A DNA stretch of 36,109 nt from Burkholderiales bacterium (GTDB lineage Bacteria; Pseudomonadota; Gammaproteobacteria; Burkholderiales; Burkholderiaceae_C). The stretch covers positions 1 through 36,109 of the forward strand of contig JAGWUS010000040.1 of the NCBI GenBank assembly GCA_028868305.1. Direction: 5' to 3'. The translations under genes and the position numbers were made by a program. Every line of letters begins with the position of its first letter. Position 1 is the stretch's first letter. The notes under the pieces are model-generated. The model did no database searches and was not told the DNA's origin. It saw nothing but the letters and a program-made list of their open reading frames with translations. Shown piece by piece: positions 17,213-26,240 of this stretch.

Positions 17213-17620
17213 ATGAACACTACATCTTCTCCTTTTGATTCCATCGCCATGACCCGCTGGCTCGCCGTAGGAAGCGTCCTCGGACTGATCGCGCTGGGAC
17301 TGGCCTGGGAACTGTTTCTGGCCCCGCTACGCCCCGGCGGCTCCTGGCTGGTGCTCAAGGTGCTGCCTCTGTGCATTCCGCTGCCCGGCCTGCTCAAGAA
17401 CCGCATGTACACCTACCGCTGGGTCAGCCTGGTGGTGTGGCTGTATTTCACCGAAGGCGTGGTGCGGGCCTGGAGCGACCGGGCACCTGGCAACATCCTG
17501 GCCATGCTGGAACTGGTGCTGTGCCTGACGCTCTTTACCGCCTGCACGCTGCATGTGCGCTTGCGCCAGCGCCATGCCAAAGCTGCTGGTCTGACTGAAC
17601 CCGAAACGAGCACTCCATGA
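17213..17620 (+). CDS. DUF2069 membrane protein
   Basis: A 135-residue protein with about three to four hydrophobic helices. The DUF2069 hallmarks are LAWELFLAPLRPGGSWLVLKVLPLCIPLPGLLKNRMYTYRWVSLVVWLYFTEGVVRAWSD. Function is not known. ATG 17213 lacks a strong ribosome site; ATG 17249 (MTRWLAVGS) is an alternative. Its stop overlaps the start of the FAD oxidoreductase (ATGA at 17617-17620), so the two are coupled. It is divergent from the HD-GYP-like gene across 92 bp. Confidence 0.9.
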   Translation: MNTTSSPFDSIAMTRWLAVGSVLGLIALGLAWELFLAPLRPGGSWLVLKVLPLCIPLPGLLKNRMYTYRWVSLVVWLYFTEGVVRAWSDRAPGNILAMLELVLCLTLFTACTLHVRLRQRHAKAAGLTEPETSTP

Positions 17621-19038
17621 CTGCCCACCATCCCCTGCTTTCCGCCTTGCGCGCCATCGTCGGCGATGCCAATGTCCTGACGACGGGCGATCTCAGTGCC
17701 TGGGAACTCGACTGGCGCAAGCGCGAGCGCGGCTACGCCCTGGCCGTGGTGCGCCCCGGCTCGACCAATGAAGTGGCGCAGGTGGTGAAAGCCTGTGCCG
17801 CGGCCGGTGTCAGCATGGTTCCGCAAGGGGGCAACACCGGCATGGTTGTGGGCTCCACACCCGATGCCAGTGGCACCCAGGTGGTGCTGAGCCTCACGCG
17901 CATGAACCGGGTCCGCAAGCTCGACGCTGCCAACCTCACTATCACCGTGGACGCAGGTTGTGTATTGCAAAGCGTGCAGGAAGCCTGCGAAGCACAGGGC
18001 TTCCTGTTTCCCCTGAGTCTCGCCGCCGAGGGCAGTTGCACCATTGGCGGCAACCTGGGCACCAATGCCGGGGGTACCCAGGTGGTGCGCTATGGCAACA
18101 CGCGTGAACTATGTCTGGGTCTGGAAGTGGTGACCGCGCAGGGCGAAGTCTGGAATGGCCTGACCGGTCTGCGCAAAGACAACACCGGCTACGACCTGCG
18201 CCACCTGTTTATTGGCTCGGAAGGCACCCTGGGTGTCATCACCGGCGCCATCATGAAGCTCTACCCGATGCCGGCTGCACAACTCACCGCATTCGCTGCC
18301 GTACCTTCACTGGATGACGCAGTGGCACTACTCGGGCTGGCGCACAAGCACCTGCATGCGGGCCTGACCGGGTTCGAGGTGATGGGTCAGTTCGCGTTGA
18401 GCCTGGTGGTCAAACACTACCCCCAGCAACGCGTCCCGTTCTGGGACCAATCGCCCTATTGCGTAGTGCTGGAAGCCTCCGACAGTGAATCCGAAGCGCA
18501 CGCGCGTGAGGTCTTCGAGCGCTTGCTCGAAGCGGCCATGGAGCAGGGTTGCGTCACCGATGCCGTGGTCGCCGAAAACATGGCGCAGGCGAAGGCCCTG
18601 TGGCATATCCGCGAGAGCATTCCGCTGGCCCAGGCGCAGGAAGGCCTGAACATCAAGCACGACATCTCGATTGCGGTATCCAGCATTCCGGATTTCGTGC
18701 GCCAGACCGATGCCGCGCTGGAAGCCGCCTTTCCCGGCGCACGGCTGGTCAATTACGGGCACCTGGGTGACGGCAACCTGCACTACAACGTGCAGGCCCC
18801 TGACGGTAACGACGCCGAGGCGTTTCTGCGCGACCAGGAGAAACCCATCAATGCCCTGGTGTACGACGCAGTCGACCGCTTTGGCGGTTCCATTTCCGCA
18901 GAGCACGGCATTGGCAGCCTCAAGCGCGACAAACTCGTGGAGCACAAATCACCGGTAGCGCTGGACCTGATGCGTTCCATCAAGCAGGCGCTGGACCCGC
19001 ACAATCTGATGAACCCGGGGCGGATGCTGCGGCGATAA
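17617..19038 (+). CDS. FAD-linked 2-hydroxyacid dehydrogenase-type oxidoreductase
   Basis: A 473-residue flavoprotein of the GlcD/D-2-hydroxyglutarate dehydrogenase family. The FAD-binding half has [31 protein letters not shown], and [44 protein letters not shown] ends the domain. The substrate half has [14 protein letters not shown] and [14 protein letters not shown], which hold the metal and active-site histidines of this family, and ends [12 protein letters not shown]. Likely substrates are D-2-hydroxyglutarate, D-lactate or glycolate; the sequence alone does not separate them. It overlaps DUF2069 by 4 bp and precedes thyA by 8 bp, so the genes may share a transcript. Confidence 0.9.
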   Translation: MTAHHPLLSALRAIVGDANVLTTGDLSAWELDWRKRERGYALAVVRPGSTNEVAQVVKACAAAGVSMVPQGGNTGMVVGSTPDASGTQVVLSLTRMNRVRKLDAANLTITVDAGCVLQSVQEACEAQGFLFPLSLAAEGSCTIGGNLGTNAGGTQVVRYGNTRELCLGLEVVTAQGEVWNGLTGLRKDNTGYDLRHLFIGSEGTLGVITGAIMKLYPMPAAQLTAFAAVPSLDDAVALLGLAHKHLHAGLTGFEVMGQFALSLVVKHYPQQRVPFWDQSPYCVVLEASDSESEAHAREVFERLLEAAMEQGCVTDAVVAENMAQAKALWHIRESIPLAQAQEGLNIKHDISIAVSSIPDFVRQTDAALEAAFPGARLVNYGHLGDGNLHYNVQAPDGNDAEAFLRDQEKPINALVYDAVDRFGGSISAEHGIGSLKRDKLVEHKSPVALDLMRSIKQALDPHNLMNPGRMLRR

Positions 19039-19046
19039 TTGCGCGT

Positions 19047-19892
19047 ATGACTTCCGCCACTTCTCTGCACCCCGTGCGTTCCCAATACGAAGACTTCATG
19101 CGCCATGTGTACACCACGGGTGTGCACAAGGCTGACCGTACCGGTACCGGCACCCGCAGTGTGTTTGGCTACCAGATGCGCTTTGACCTGAATGAAGGCT
19201 TTCCGCTGGTGACTACCAAGAAGGTGCACCTGCGCTCCATCATCCAGGAACTGCTGTGGTTCCTGACCGGGTCGAGCAACAACAACTGGCTCAAGGAACG
19301 CGGCGTCTCGATCTGGGATGAATGGGCGCGTGACGATGGGGACCTGGGCCCGGTGTACGGTGTCCAGTGGCGCAGCTGGCCCACGCCCGATGGCGGCCAT
19401 ATCGACCAGATTGCCGATGTCATCAAAACCCTCAAAACCAACCCCGACAGCCGCCGCATCATCGTGAGCGCCTGGAACGTTGCCGAGCTGAACAAGATGG
19501 CGCTGATGCCCTGCCATGCCTTCTTCCAGTTTTATGTGGCGCCCAGCGAAACACCTGGCGGCAAAGGGCGCCTGAGTTGCCAGCTGTACCAGCGCAGCGC
19601 CGACATCTTCTTGGGTGTGCCCTTCAACATTGCGTCCTACGCCCTGCTCACCCACATGGTCGCGCAGCAGTGCGATCTGGACGTGGGCGATTTCATCTGG
19701 ACCGGCGGTGATTGCCACATCTACAGCAACCACCACGAACAGGTGGAACTGCAGCTGGGCCGTGCGCCCAAGGCCTACCCCACACTGCACATCAAGCGTC
19801 GCCCCGACTCGATCTTCGACTACCAGTACGAGGACTTTGAGGTGCTGGGCTACGAATGCCACCCCGCCATCAAGGCGCCAGTGGCGGTGTAG
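19047..19892 (+). CDS. thyA: Thymidylate synthase
   Basis: Thymidylate synthase methylates dUMP with methylene-tetrahydrofolate and yields dTMP and dihydrofolate. The product has 281 residues. Clear motifs are [41 protein letters not shown], the dUMP-attacking cysteine in [14 protein letters not shown] (Cys156), [26 protein letters not shown] and [16 protein letters not shown]. It is followed by folA after 8 bp, which recycles the dihydrofolate it makes. The gene starts 8 bp after the FAD oxidoreductase. Confidence 0.98.
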   Translation: MTSATSLHPVRSQYEDFMRHVYTTGVHKADRTGTGTRSVFGYQMRFDLNEGFPLVTTKKVHLRSIIQELLWFLTGSSNNNWLKERGVSIWDEWARDDGDLGPVYGVQWRSWPTPDGGHIDQIADVIKTLKTNPDSRRIIVSAWNVAELNKMALMPCHAFFQFYVAPSETPGGKGRLSCQLYQRSADIFLGVPFNIASYALLTHMVAQQCDLDVGDFIWTGGDCHIYSNHHEQVELQLGRAPKAYPTLHIKRRPDSIFDYQYEDFEVLGYECHPAIKAPVAV

Positions 19893-19900
19893 GGTGCAGC

Positions 19901-20395
19901 ATGCAGTTGCACATCATCTTCGCCAAGGCCCGCAACGGCGTCATCGGCAAGGACAATGCCCTGCCCTGGCACCTGCCGGAAGACTTGGCACACTTCAAGC
20001 GCACCACCATGGGCTGCCCGGTGATCATGGGGCGCAAGACCTGGGACTCGCTGCCACCCAAATTCCGCCCCCTGCCGGGACGCTTGAATGTGGTCGTCAC
20101 GCGCCAGGCAATATGGCATGAAGACGGTGTTCAGCCCTCACGGGATTTGCACGAGGCGCTACAAATTTGTGAGCAATTCCCGGATGTCTGGGTCATTGGC
20201 GGCGCCCAGCTCTATGCGCTGGCCGAACCCCTGGCCAGCACAGCCGTCGTCACCGAAATTGAAAAAGACTTTGAAGGTGATGCGTTTGCCCCCACGTTGG
20301 GCGCAGCGTGGCAGGAAACCGCCCGTGAGCGCCACATTGCCGCCAGTGGACTGCCCTTCAGTTTTGTAACCTATACCCGCACTTCAGGAGTTTGA
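19901..20395 (+). CDS. folA: Dihydrofolate reductase
   Basis: Reduces dihydrofolate to tetrahydrofolate with NADPH. The product has 164 residues, usual length. ATG 19901 gives the exact family N-terminus MQLHIIFAKARNGVIGKDNALPWHLPEDLAHFK, where Asp28 is the catalytic acid; an in-frame ATG at 19856 lies inside thyA and is not needed. MGRKTWDSLP, RPLPGRLNVVVTR and VWVIGGAQLYALA follow in order. It directly follows thyA, the source of its substrate, and precedes the DUF4337 gene by 3 bp. Confidence 0.97.
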   Translation: MQLHIIFAKARNGVIGKDNALPWHLPEDLAHFKRTTMGCPVIMGRKTWDSLPPKFRPLPGRLNVVVTRQAIWHEDGVQPSRDLHEALQICEQFPDVWVIGGAQLYALAEPLASTAVVTEIEKDFEGDAFAPTLGAAWQETARERHIAASGLPFSFVTYTRTSGV

Positions 20396-20398
20396 ACC

Positions 20399-20992
20399 AT
20401 GTCAGGACACGGATTTCACGTACACGGCCCGCACGACCACGAGCTGGAACACGCTGCCCAGGGCGGCCACGGTGGCCATGAAAGTGGCGGCATGATCAAC
20501 CAGATCGCCATGTTTACTGCCATCATCGCCACGGTGGGCGCCATCTTTGGCTACATGGGGGGTGCTACCCAGGCCAACGCCGGGCTCTACAAGAACAACG
20601 CCGCCATCAAGAAAACCGAGGCCTCCAACCAGTGGAACTACTTCCAGTCCAAGAGCACCAAGCAGTCGCTGGCCGAAATGTCCCGCGATCTGGCTACCAA
20701 AGTAGAGGACAAGGCCAAGTACCAGGCCAAGGTTGAGCGCTACGAAAAAGAAAAAGGCGAGATCAAGGCCGTGGCCGACAGGCTCGAAGCCGAGGCCACC
20801 GAATGGGACCATAAGAGTGATGAACAGATGCACCAGCACCACCGCTGGGCGCAGTCCACCACTGTGCTTCAGGTGTCCATTGCCTTGGCCGCCATTGCGC
20901 TACTGACCAAGAAGAAGTGGCTGGAATACGCCATGTTCGCCGCGGGCGGTGCTGGCGTGGTGGTCGGCGCACTGGCCGCGATGCACATCTAG
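20399..20992 (+). CDS. DUF4337 membrane protein with His-rich N-terminus
   Basis: A 197-residue protein. The N-terminal 30 residues are rich in His (HGFHVHGPHDHELEH, GGHGGHESGG), suggesting metal binding. One hydrophobic helix lies at about 33-55, a coiled-coil region at about 70-145 (SLAEMSRDLATKVEDKAKYQAKVERYEKEKGEIK), and two further hydrophobic helices near the C-terminus. The overall layout matches DUF4337, whose function is unknown. It starts 3 bp after folA with GGAG upstream, so it is co-transcribed. Its TAG overlaps the TAG of the convergent wax synthase gene in one CTAG (20989-20992). Confidence 0.85.
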   Translation: MSGHGFHVHGPHDHELEHAAQGGHGGHESGGMINQIAMFTAIIATVGAIFGYMGGATQANAGLYKNNAAIKKTEASNQWNYFQSKSTKQSLAEMSRDLATKVEDKAKYQAKVERYEKEKGEIKAVADRLEAEATEWDHKSDEQMHQHHRWAQSTTVLQVSIALAAIALLTKKKWLEYAMFAAGGAGVVVGALAAMHI

Positions 20993-22560
20993 GCTACCTT
21001 TGGTTTGGCGGGCGCCCGGCGCTTGCGGGCAGGCGCTACGGCGGGCGCCTTGACTGCTGACCTGGCGGGTGGCTTGGCTGCCAGCGGTTTGGCCGAAGCG
21101 CGTTTGGGCGCAGCTTTCTTCGTGATGGGCTTTTTTGCCACTTTGACTGTATTGAGGTCCAGCGCTTTCTCCAGTTCCTGCAAAGCCTCGCCGGTATACA
21201 CGGCCAGTCGCTGGATACCGGGCACCGACGAATGGCAGCCGGTGTAGCCAAAGTTCATGTAGCCCGCGTAGCTCTGGCAGGTAATGTTGACTGCCTGCCC
21301 GTGGGTGACGATGGAAGCCGGATAGGTGGCCAGCAGCTCAGCTCCACGGAAATACAGCGGGGTTTCCGGGCCAGGTACATTGGAAATGGTGATATTGAAC
21401 ATGGGTCGCGTGCGCCCGCCCACCCCGGTTAGCAGCGTGAGTATGGTGGGGGCCATCAGCAACACGGTGTACTGCATCATGGCCTGGCGCGGCAAACTCT
21501 GGACATGCTCTTTGGCCTGCTTGACCGAGGCACGAATCGCCGCCAAGCGTTGCATCGGATCAGCAATGTCAGTGCCCAGCGTGGAAATGATGAAGCTGAT
21601 GGCGTTGCCCGCGCCGTCGTCATCCTTGGGCCGGACAGAGACGGGGATACCTGCGGTCAGCGGCTTCTTCGGCAATGCATTGCGCTCCTGCAGAAAGCGC
21701 CGCAATGCGCCGCCACAAATCGCCAGTACCACGTCGTTGAGCGTGCAGTCCGTCGCATGTGCCACAGCGCGCAAACGCTCCATGGAGAAACGCTGCGTGG
21801 CGAAACGCCGCTTTTCACGCACGCGCCCGTTGAGTATGGACATGGGTGCGTCAAAGGGGACCTTCATGGCGTCGCCCGGCTCCACTGCACTCTTGAGAAG
21901 TTTTCCGAAGGCCGACAGCAACTGCGGTGCGGTTTTGGCCTGCATGCTGATTTCCTGCAGGGCACCGGCCACCGCATGCGTGACGGTGGGCACCTGTGCT
22001 TCCGCTTGCGACACCCTGGCCTGCTTCGCTGACTCTTTGCCCGCCGCCCAGAATGGGGGCAATTCCAGGCTGGCCTTGGCCGTGGAAGCCATGGCACGCT
22101 GCAGCAATTTGACGCCGGAAACACCATCAATCAAAGAGTGGTGCATCTTGATGAACAGCGCAAAGCGACCGCCCTCCAGCCCCTCGATGATGGTGCATTC
22201 CCAGGGCGGACGGCTTAGATCGATGGGCGTACTCTGAAGCCGCCCCACCAGTTCGCCCAACTCACGCTCCCCACCCGGCCAGGGTAGCGCCGCGTGACGA
22301 ACGTGGTACTCCAGGTCAATGCTGCGGTCTTCTACCCACTCGGCCAGCGGGTTCATGTTGAAGGCGTACTTGAGCTTGCGGTTCCACGGCGCAGTGAATT
22401 TGCGGTGGCTGCGAAACTCCACCATCAACTGGCGCATGAAGTCCTGGGGTGCGTCCGACGGCAGCTTGAATTGCAGCAGACCACCCACATGGTTGGGTGT
22501 GGCACGGGTTTCTGTGAACAGCCAGGCAGAATCCAGGGGGTTCAGGCGTAAAGTGGTCAT
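20989..22560 (-). CDS. Wax ester synthase / diacylglycerol acyltransferase
   Basis: A 523-residue WS/DGAT. This family esterifies fatty alcohols or diacylglycerol with acyl-CoA to make storage lipid. The active-site motif HHSLIDG fits HHxxxDG (residues 140-146). DLSRPPWECTIIEGLEGGRFALFIKMHH precedes it, and the C-terminal domain has PVSVRPKDDDGAGNAISFIISTLGT, NITISNVPGPETPLYFRGAEL and MNFGYTGC. About 50 residues are then added that consist mainly of Lys, Ala, Pro and Arg (KKPITKKAAPKRASAKPLAA...), like histone H1 or PhaF-type tails. That extension is not part of the enzyme domain. Confidence 0.93.
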   Translation of the reverse strand: MTTLRLNPLDSAWLFTETRATPNHVGGLLQFKLPSDAPQDFMRQLMVEFRSHRKFTAPWNRKLKYAFNMNPLAEWVEDRSIDLEYHVRHAALPWPGGERELGELVGRLQSTPIDLSRPPWECTIIEGLEGGRFALFIKMHHSLIDGVSGVKLLQRAMASTAKASLELPPFWAAGKESAKQARVSQAEAQVPTVTHAVAGALQEISMQAKTAPQLLSAFGKLLKSAVEPGDAMKVPFDAPMSILNGRVREKRRFATQRFSMERLRAVAHATDCTLNDVVLAICGGALRRFLQERNALPKKPLTAGIPVSVRPKDDDGAGNAISFIISTLGTDIADPMQRLAAIRASVKQAKEHVQSLPRQAMMQYTVLLMAPTILTLLTGVGGRTRPMFNITISNVPGPETPLYFRGAELLATYPASIVTHGQAVNITCQSYAGYMNFGYTGCHSSVPGIQRLAVYTGEALQELEKALDLNTVKVAKKPITKKAAPKRASAKPLAAKPPARSAVKAPAVAPARKRRAPAKPKVA

Positions 22561-22753
22561 GGTGGCTGGCAGCGTTTAGATAGACAGGCGGAATTGCCCC
22601 TGGCTCCAATGTAATGCGACTGGATACCCATGGAACACTTCGGCACACATTCAGCGCTAGGTATAAATACCAAGTTGCGAGCGCTCCGCTGCCAGTCAAA
22701 GACACTCCTGGTGCCTTGGTGGCACACTTCACCATCCGCCGAAAAAATCAAAA
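22561..22753. other. Divergent intergenic region, wax synthase / xthA
   Basis: These 193 bp separate two divergent genes and should hold both promoters. I see no convincing paired -35/-10 elements, strong hairpin or repeat. The stretch TAAATACC near 22665 is AT-rich against its surroundings. Confidence 0.4.
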
Positions 22754-23521
22754 ATGAAACTCGCCACCTGGAACGTCAATTCACTCAGCGTACGCCTGCC
22801 ACAGGTACTGGACTGGCTAGCCGCCAACCCGGTGGACGTGCTGGCATTGCAGGAACTCAAGCTGACGGACGACAAGTTTCCTGCCGACGCGTTCGCTGCA
22901 GCGGGCTACCAGGCGCAGTGGTTTGGCCAGAAAACCTACAACGGCGTCGCCCTGCTCAGCCCTACCCCGATGACGGATGTGGTCAAAAACATCCCCGGGT
23001 TTGACGACGACATGTCGCGCGTCATTGCCGCCACCGCAGGCGACATGCGGGTCATTGGCGCCTATTTTCCCAATGGCCAGGAGCCGGGCTCCGACAAGTT
23101 TGAGTACAAGATGGAGTGGCTCAGTGCCCTGCGCCGCTGGGTGAAAGAAGAGCTGGTGCGGCACCCCAGGCTGGTGCTCATGGGCGACTACAACATCACC
23201 TTTGATGACGACGATGTGTGGGACCCTGAGGGCCTGCGCGACACCATCCATTGCACCGAAGAGGAGCGCTACCACCTGCGTGCACTCATCGCATTGGGGC
23301 TGCACGACAGCCTGCGGCTTTTTCCGCAGCCCCCAAAAAGCTACTCGTGGTGGGACTACCGCGACGCAGGCTTTCGCCGCAACCGCGGGCTGCGCATAGA
23401 CCACATCCTGGTCAGCACCGCACTCAAACCGCTGGTGACCGGTTGCGCGATAGACAAACTGCCCCGCAAGAACGAACGCCCCAGCGACCATGCACCGGTG
23501 GTGGTGGAGATTGCGGTTTAG
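22754..23521 (+). CDS. xthA: Exodeoxyribonuclease III family AP endonuclease
   Basis: A 255-residue exonuclease III homologue, acting in base-excision repair at abasic sites and 3' blocks. The motifs of the fold are complete: MKLATWNVNSLSVRLPQVLDWL with Asn7, LALQELKLTDDKFP with Glu34, YNGVALLS, RVIAATAGDMRVIGAYFPNG, LVLMGDYNI, a Trp-rich stretch SYSWWDYRDAGFRRNRGLRIDHILVS, and the terminal RPSDHAPVVVEI. ATG 22754 is at the exact family start. It is monocistronic. A copy of the 49-bp repeat lies 31 bp after its stop. Confidence 0.95.
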   Translation: MKLATWNVNSLSVRLPQVLDWLAANPVDVLALQELKLTDDKFPADAFAAAGYQAQWFGQKTYNGVALLSPTPMTDVVKNIPGFDDDMSRVIAATAGDMRVIGAYFPNGQEPGSDKFEYKMEWLSALRRWVKEELVRHPRLVLMGDYNITFDDDDVWDPEGLRDTIHCTEEERYHLRALIALGLHDSLRLFPQPPKSYSWWDYRDAGFRRNRGLRIDHILVSTALKPLVTGCAIDKLPRKNERPSDHAPVVVEIAV

Positions 23522-23552
23522 CGGAGAACTGATTGGGAGCAATCGACCTTCC

Positions 23553-23601
23553 GCTATCTATTTAGTAGCTACTCGTGAATATTCCACGCGGGCTAGCGAC
23601 C
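23553..23601 (+). repeat. 49-bp dispersed repeat, copy D, intergenic
   Basis: The copy begins GCTATCTATTTAGTAGCTAC and ends TTCCACGCGGGCTAGCGACC. It is the same length as copies A, C and E and shares GTGAATATTCCACG-type sequence with C. It lies between the convergent ends of xthA and ntrC. Confidence 0.8.
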
Positions 23602-23619
23602 TGAAAGACCCTCAAACAC

Positions 23620-25131
23620 TCACTCCAGCCCCAGCTCCTGTATCTTGCGGGTGATAGTGTTGCGGCCAATACCCAATTTCTGGGCGGCCTCAATCCGCCG
23701 GCCCTTGGTGCTTGCCAGGGCCGCCTGAATCAGGCGGGATTCGAACCGCCGCGTCAGCGTGTCCCACACATCGGCTTGTCCCGATTCCAGCAGGGCGATG
23801 GCCTCCGCCTCCAGGGCGCTTTCCCAGCCCTCCAGTACCGAAGCAGCGGCAACTATCGGGTGCACGGGTGGAACACTGGCTGCCACCGCAACAGGCGCGC
23901 TGGAGGCCACTTCCGTGGACACCACGGCCGCTGCGGGAAGAGGCAGTGCAGCCCGACCACCGACCTGCGCCACACCCACTTCTGGGGGAAGGTCTTTGGG
24001 TTCAATCACCTGGGCCGGCGCCATGACGGTCAGCCAGTGGCAAATATTCTCCAGTTGCCGCACATTGCCCGGAAAGCCAAAGCCCTCCAGCCAGGTCAAC
24101 GCTGTATCAGAAATGCGCTTGGGTTCAACACCGAGCTGCTTGGCACTTTGCTGCAGAAAATGACGTGTCAGCATGGACACGTCTTCCTTGCGCTCGCGCA
24201 AGGCTGGCAGGCGCAGACGAATCACATTGAGGCGGTGAAACAGATCCTCGCGGAATGCGCCGTCCTTGACGCGTTGCTCCAGGTCCTGGTGGGTGGCAGC
24301 AATCACACGCACATTGGTCTTGACGGCGCTGTGCCCGCCCACGCGGTAGAAGTGCCCGTCGCTCAGGACGCGTAGCAGACGGGTCTGCAGCTCGAACGGC
24401 ATATCACCGATTTCATCGAGGAACAGCGTGCCGCCGTCGGCCTGCTCAAAGCGCCCGCGGCGCATGGTCTGCGCACCGGTAAAGGCGCCACGCTCGTGGC
24501 CGAACAACTCACTCTCCAGCAGGTCTTTGGGAATGGCTGCGGTATTGATGGCAACAAACGGCCCATCGGCGCGGGGCGAATGCTTATGCAGGGCGCGCGC
24601 CACGAGTTCCTTGCCGGAGCCGGACTCGCCGGTAATCAGCACCGTCACATTGCTTTGGCTGAGCCGGCCGATGGCGCGAAACACGTCCTGCATGGCGGGC
24701 GCCTGGCCCAGCATCTCGGGGGTTTCGGCCATGCGCTCTTCGGCCACTTCTTCGCGCTGGCTTTCTTCAACCGCGCGGCGAATCAGTTCCACCGCCTTGG
24801 GCAGATCGAACGGCTTGGGCAGGTATTCAAACGCCCCGCCCTGAAAGGCGCTCACTGCGCTGTCCAGGTCGGAAAACGCCGTCATGATGATGACCGGCAG
24901 CCCCGGATGCTTGGTCTTGACCTTCTCCAGAAGATCTAGGCCCGATCCGCCAGGCATGCGAATGTCGCTGACCAGAATCTGCGGACCATCTTCATCTGCG
25001 GCAGTGCTCAGTGCCGTCAGCACATCACGCGGATTGGAAAAGCTGCGCGTGGGGAGTTGTTCCCGCAGCAGCGCCTTCTCCAGTACGAAGCGGATGGACT
25101 GGTCATCATCTACGATCCAAATCGGCTTCAT
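23620..25131 (-). CDS. ntrC: Nitrogen regulation protein NtrC (NR(I))
   Basis: A 503-residue sigma-54 activator. The receiver domain (1-120) has the acidic pocket VDDD, the phosphorylated Asp56 in SDIRMP, and Lys106 in LPKPFD. The AAA+ domain has Walker A GESGSGKE (168-175), GAFTGA (215-220) for contact with sigma-54, and GTLFLDEIGDMP. The C-terminal Fis-type HTH is GRRIEAAQKLGIGRNTITRKIQELGLE. Phosphorylated by NtrB under nitrogen limitation, it would activate glnA through the site at 28536-28552. It starts 27 bp after ntrB. A long Ala/Val-rich linker separates AAA+ and HTH, which is not unusual here. Confidence 0.97.
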   Translation of the reverse strand: MKPIWIVDDDQSIRFVLEKALLREQLPTRSFSNPRDVLTALSTAADEDGPQILVSDIRMPGGSGLDLLEKVKTKHPGLPVIIMTAFSDLDSAVSAFQGGAFEYLPKPFDLPKAVELIRRAVEESQREEVAEERMAETPEMLGQAPAMQDVFRAIGRLSQSNVTVLITGESGSGKELVARALHKHSPRADGPFVAINTAAIPKDLLESELFGHERGAFTGAQTMRRGRFEQADGGTLFLDEIGDMPFELQTRLLRVLSDGHFYRVGGHSAVKTNVRVIAATHQDLEQRVKDGAFREDLFHRLNVIRLRLPALRERKEDVSMLTRHFLQQSAKQLGVEPKRISDTALTWLEGFGFPGNVRQLENICHWLTVMAPAQVIEPKDLPPEVGVAQVGGRAALPLPAAAVVSTEVASSAPVAVAASVPPVHPIVAAASVLEGWESALEAEAIALLESGQADVWDTLTRRFESRLIQAALASTKGRRIEAAQKLGIGRNTITRKIQELGLE

Positions 25132-25158
25132 GTTCTGGTAGTCCCCTGGTCTTGCACG

Positions 25159-26235
25159 TTACGGAAGCGGAATCAAAATCTTGAAATCCGTACGGCCTGG
25201 CATGCTGTCGACCTCGATCAACCCGTGGTGCTGCTGAACAAAGGTTTGCGCCAATGTCAGCCCCAGCCCGGAACCACCTTCCCTGCCCGACACCAGCGGA
25301 TAGAAAATGCGGTCCTTGATCGAATCTGGTACACCAGGTCCGTTATCAATGACATGCAATTCCAATGCCAACCGGTAGCGCTGTTTGCCAAATGTCACTT
25401 GTCGGGCTACGCGTGTGCGAAAAGTCAAAATCGCATCACCGGTCGTAATACGCTCGGTCAGCGCCTGGCAGGCGTTATGTGCGATGTTGAGCACGGTTTG
25501 AATCAACTGCTCACGGTCTCCACGAAACTCGGGGATGGAGGTGTCGTAATCGCGCACCACGCGCAGACCCTTGGGGAACTCGGCCAGGATGAGGGAGCGC
25601 ACACGCTCGCAGACTTCATGGATATTGACGTCCCCCACCATGTGCGGCCGACGGTGCGGCGCCAGCAGGCGATCCACCAGGCTTTGCAAGCGGTCCGCCT
25701 CATGGATGATGACCTGGGTGTACTCGGTGAGTTCCGGAGACTCCATCTCCATTTCAAGCAACTGCGCTGCCCCCCGAATCCCGCCCAGCGGATTCTTGAT
25801 CTCGTGGGCCAAGTTGCGAATGAGTTCCTTGTTGGTCTGCGCCTGCTCGGCCAAGCGCTCTTCACGGTCCTGGCGGGTCTGCTGTTCCAGGGGCACCATC
25901 TCCACGATGATTTCATCCGAGTGTTCGGGCCGTGTGACGATCACGTGAACGGGCATCGACTCCTGCCCGATGCGCTTGAGCCAGGCGTCGTAGCGCAAAG
26001 CGGCGAACTCGTTTTCACTGGCACCTTCCAGCGCATTCTGCAACTGCAAAGGTTCGGTGAACGCTTCTGCAAATGAAGTTCCCATGATCATGCGGCGGGA
26101 GGTACTCAGCACGTCCTCCAGCGCAGCGTTGGAAAACAGCACAGACCCGTCCGCGTGCACCACCGCCACCAGGGTGGCCAGCAAATCAAAGGACTGAAAG
26201 CGCACGGGCGCTTGGGAAGTATTGGGCTTGTTCAA
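25159..26235 (-). CDS. ntrB: Nitrogen regulation sensor kinase NtrB (NR(II))
   Basis: A cytoplasmic histidine kinase of 358 residues, without transmembrane segments. A PAS domain covers about 15-80 (FDLLATLVAVVHADGSVLFSNAALEDVL). The HisKA motif LAHEIKNPLGGIRGAAQLLE holds phospho-acceptor His144. The ATPase region has LNIAHNACQAL (N box), IDNGPGVPD and SGREGGSGLGLTLAQ (G boxes). It controls NtrC, whose gene follows, normally in response to PII protein. Upstream on the same strand, 5 bp away, is the small periplasmic-type protein gene. Confidence 0.97.
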   Translation of the reverse strand: MNKPNTSQAPVRFQSFDLLATLVAVVHADGSVLFSNAALEDVLSTSRRMIMGTSFAEAFTEPLQLQNALEGASENEFAALRYDAWLKRIGQESMPVHVIVTRPEHSDEIIVEMVPLEQQTRQDREERLAEQAQTNKELIRNLAHEIKNPLGGIRGAAQLLEMEMESPELTEYTQVIIHEADRLQSLVDRLLAPHRRPHMVGDVNIHEVCERVRSLILAEFPKGLRVVRDYDTSIPEFRGDREQLIQTVLNIAHNACQALTERITTGDAILTFRTRVARQVTFGKQRYRLALELHVIDNGPGVPDSIKDRIFYPLVSGREGGSGLGLTLAQTFVQQHHGLIEVDSMPGRTDFKILIPLP

Positions 26236-26240
26236 GCCAC

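Noticed and set aside
20158-20190. Start of the 49-bp repeat (GCTACAAATTTGTGAGC) inside folA
   Set aside because: Only about the first 13 bases match; the encoded LHEALQICEQFPDVWVIGGA is ordinary dihydrofolate reductase sequence.
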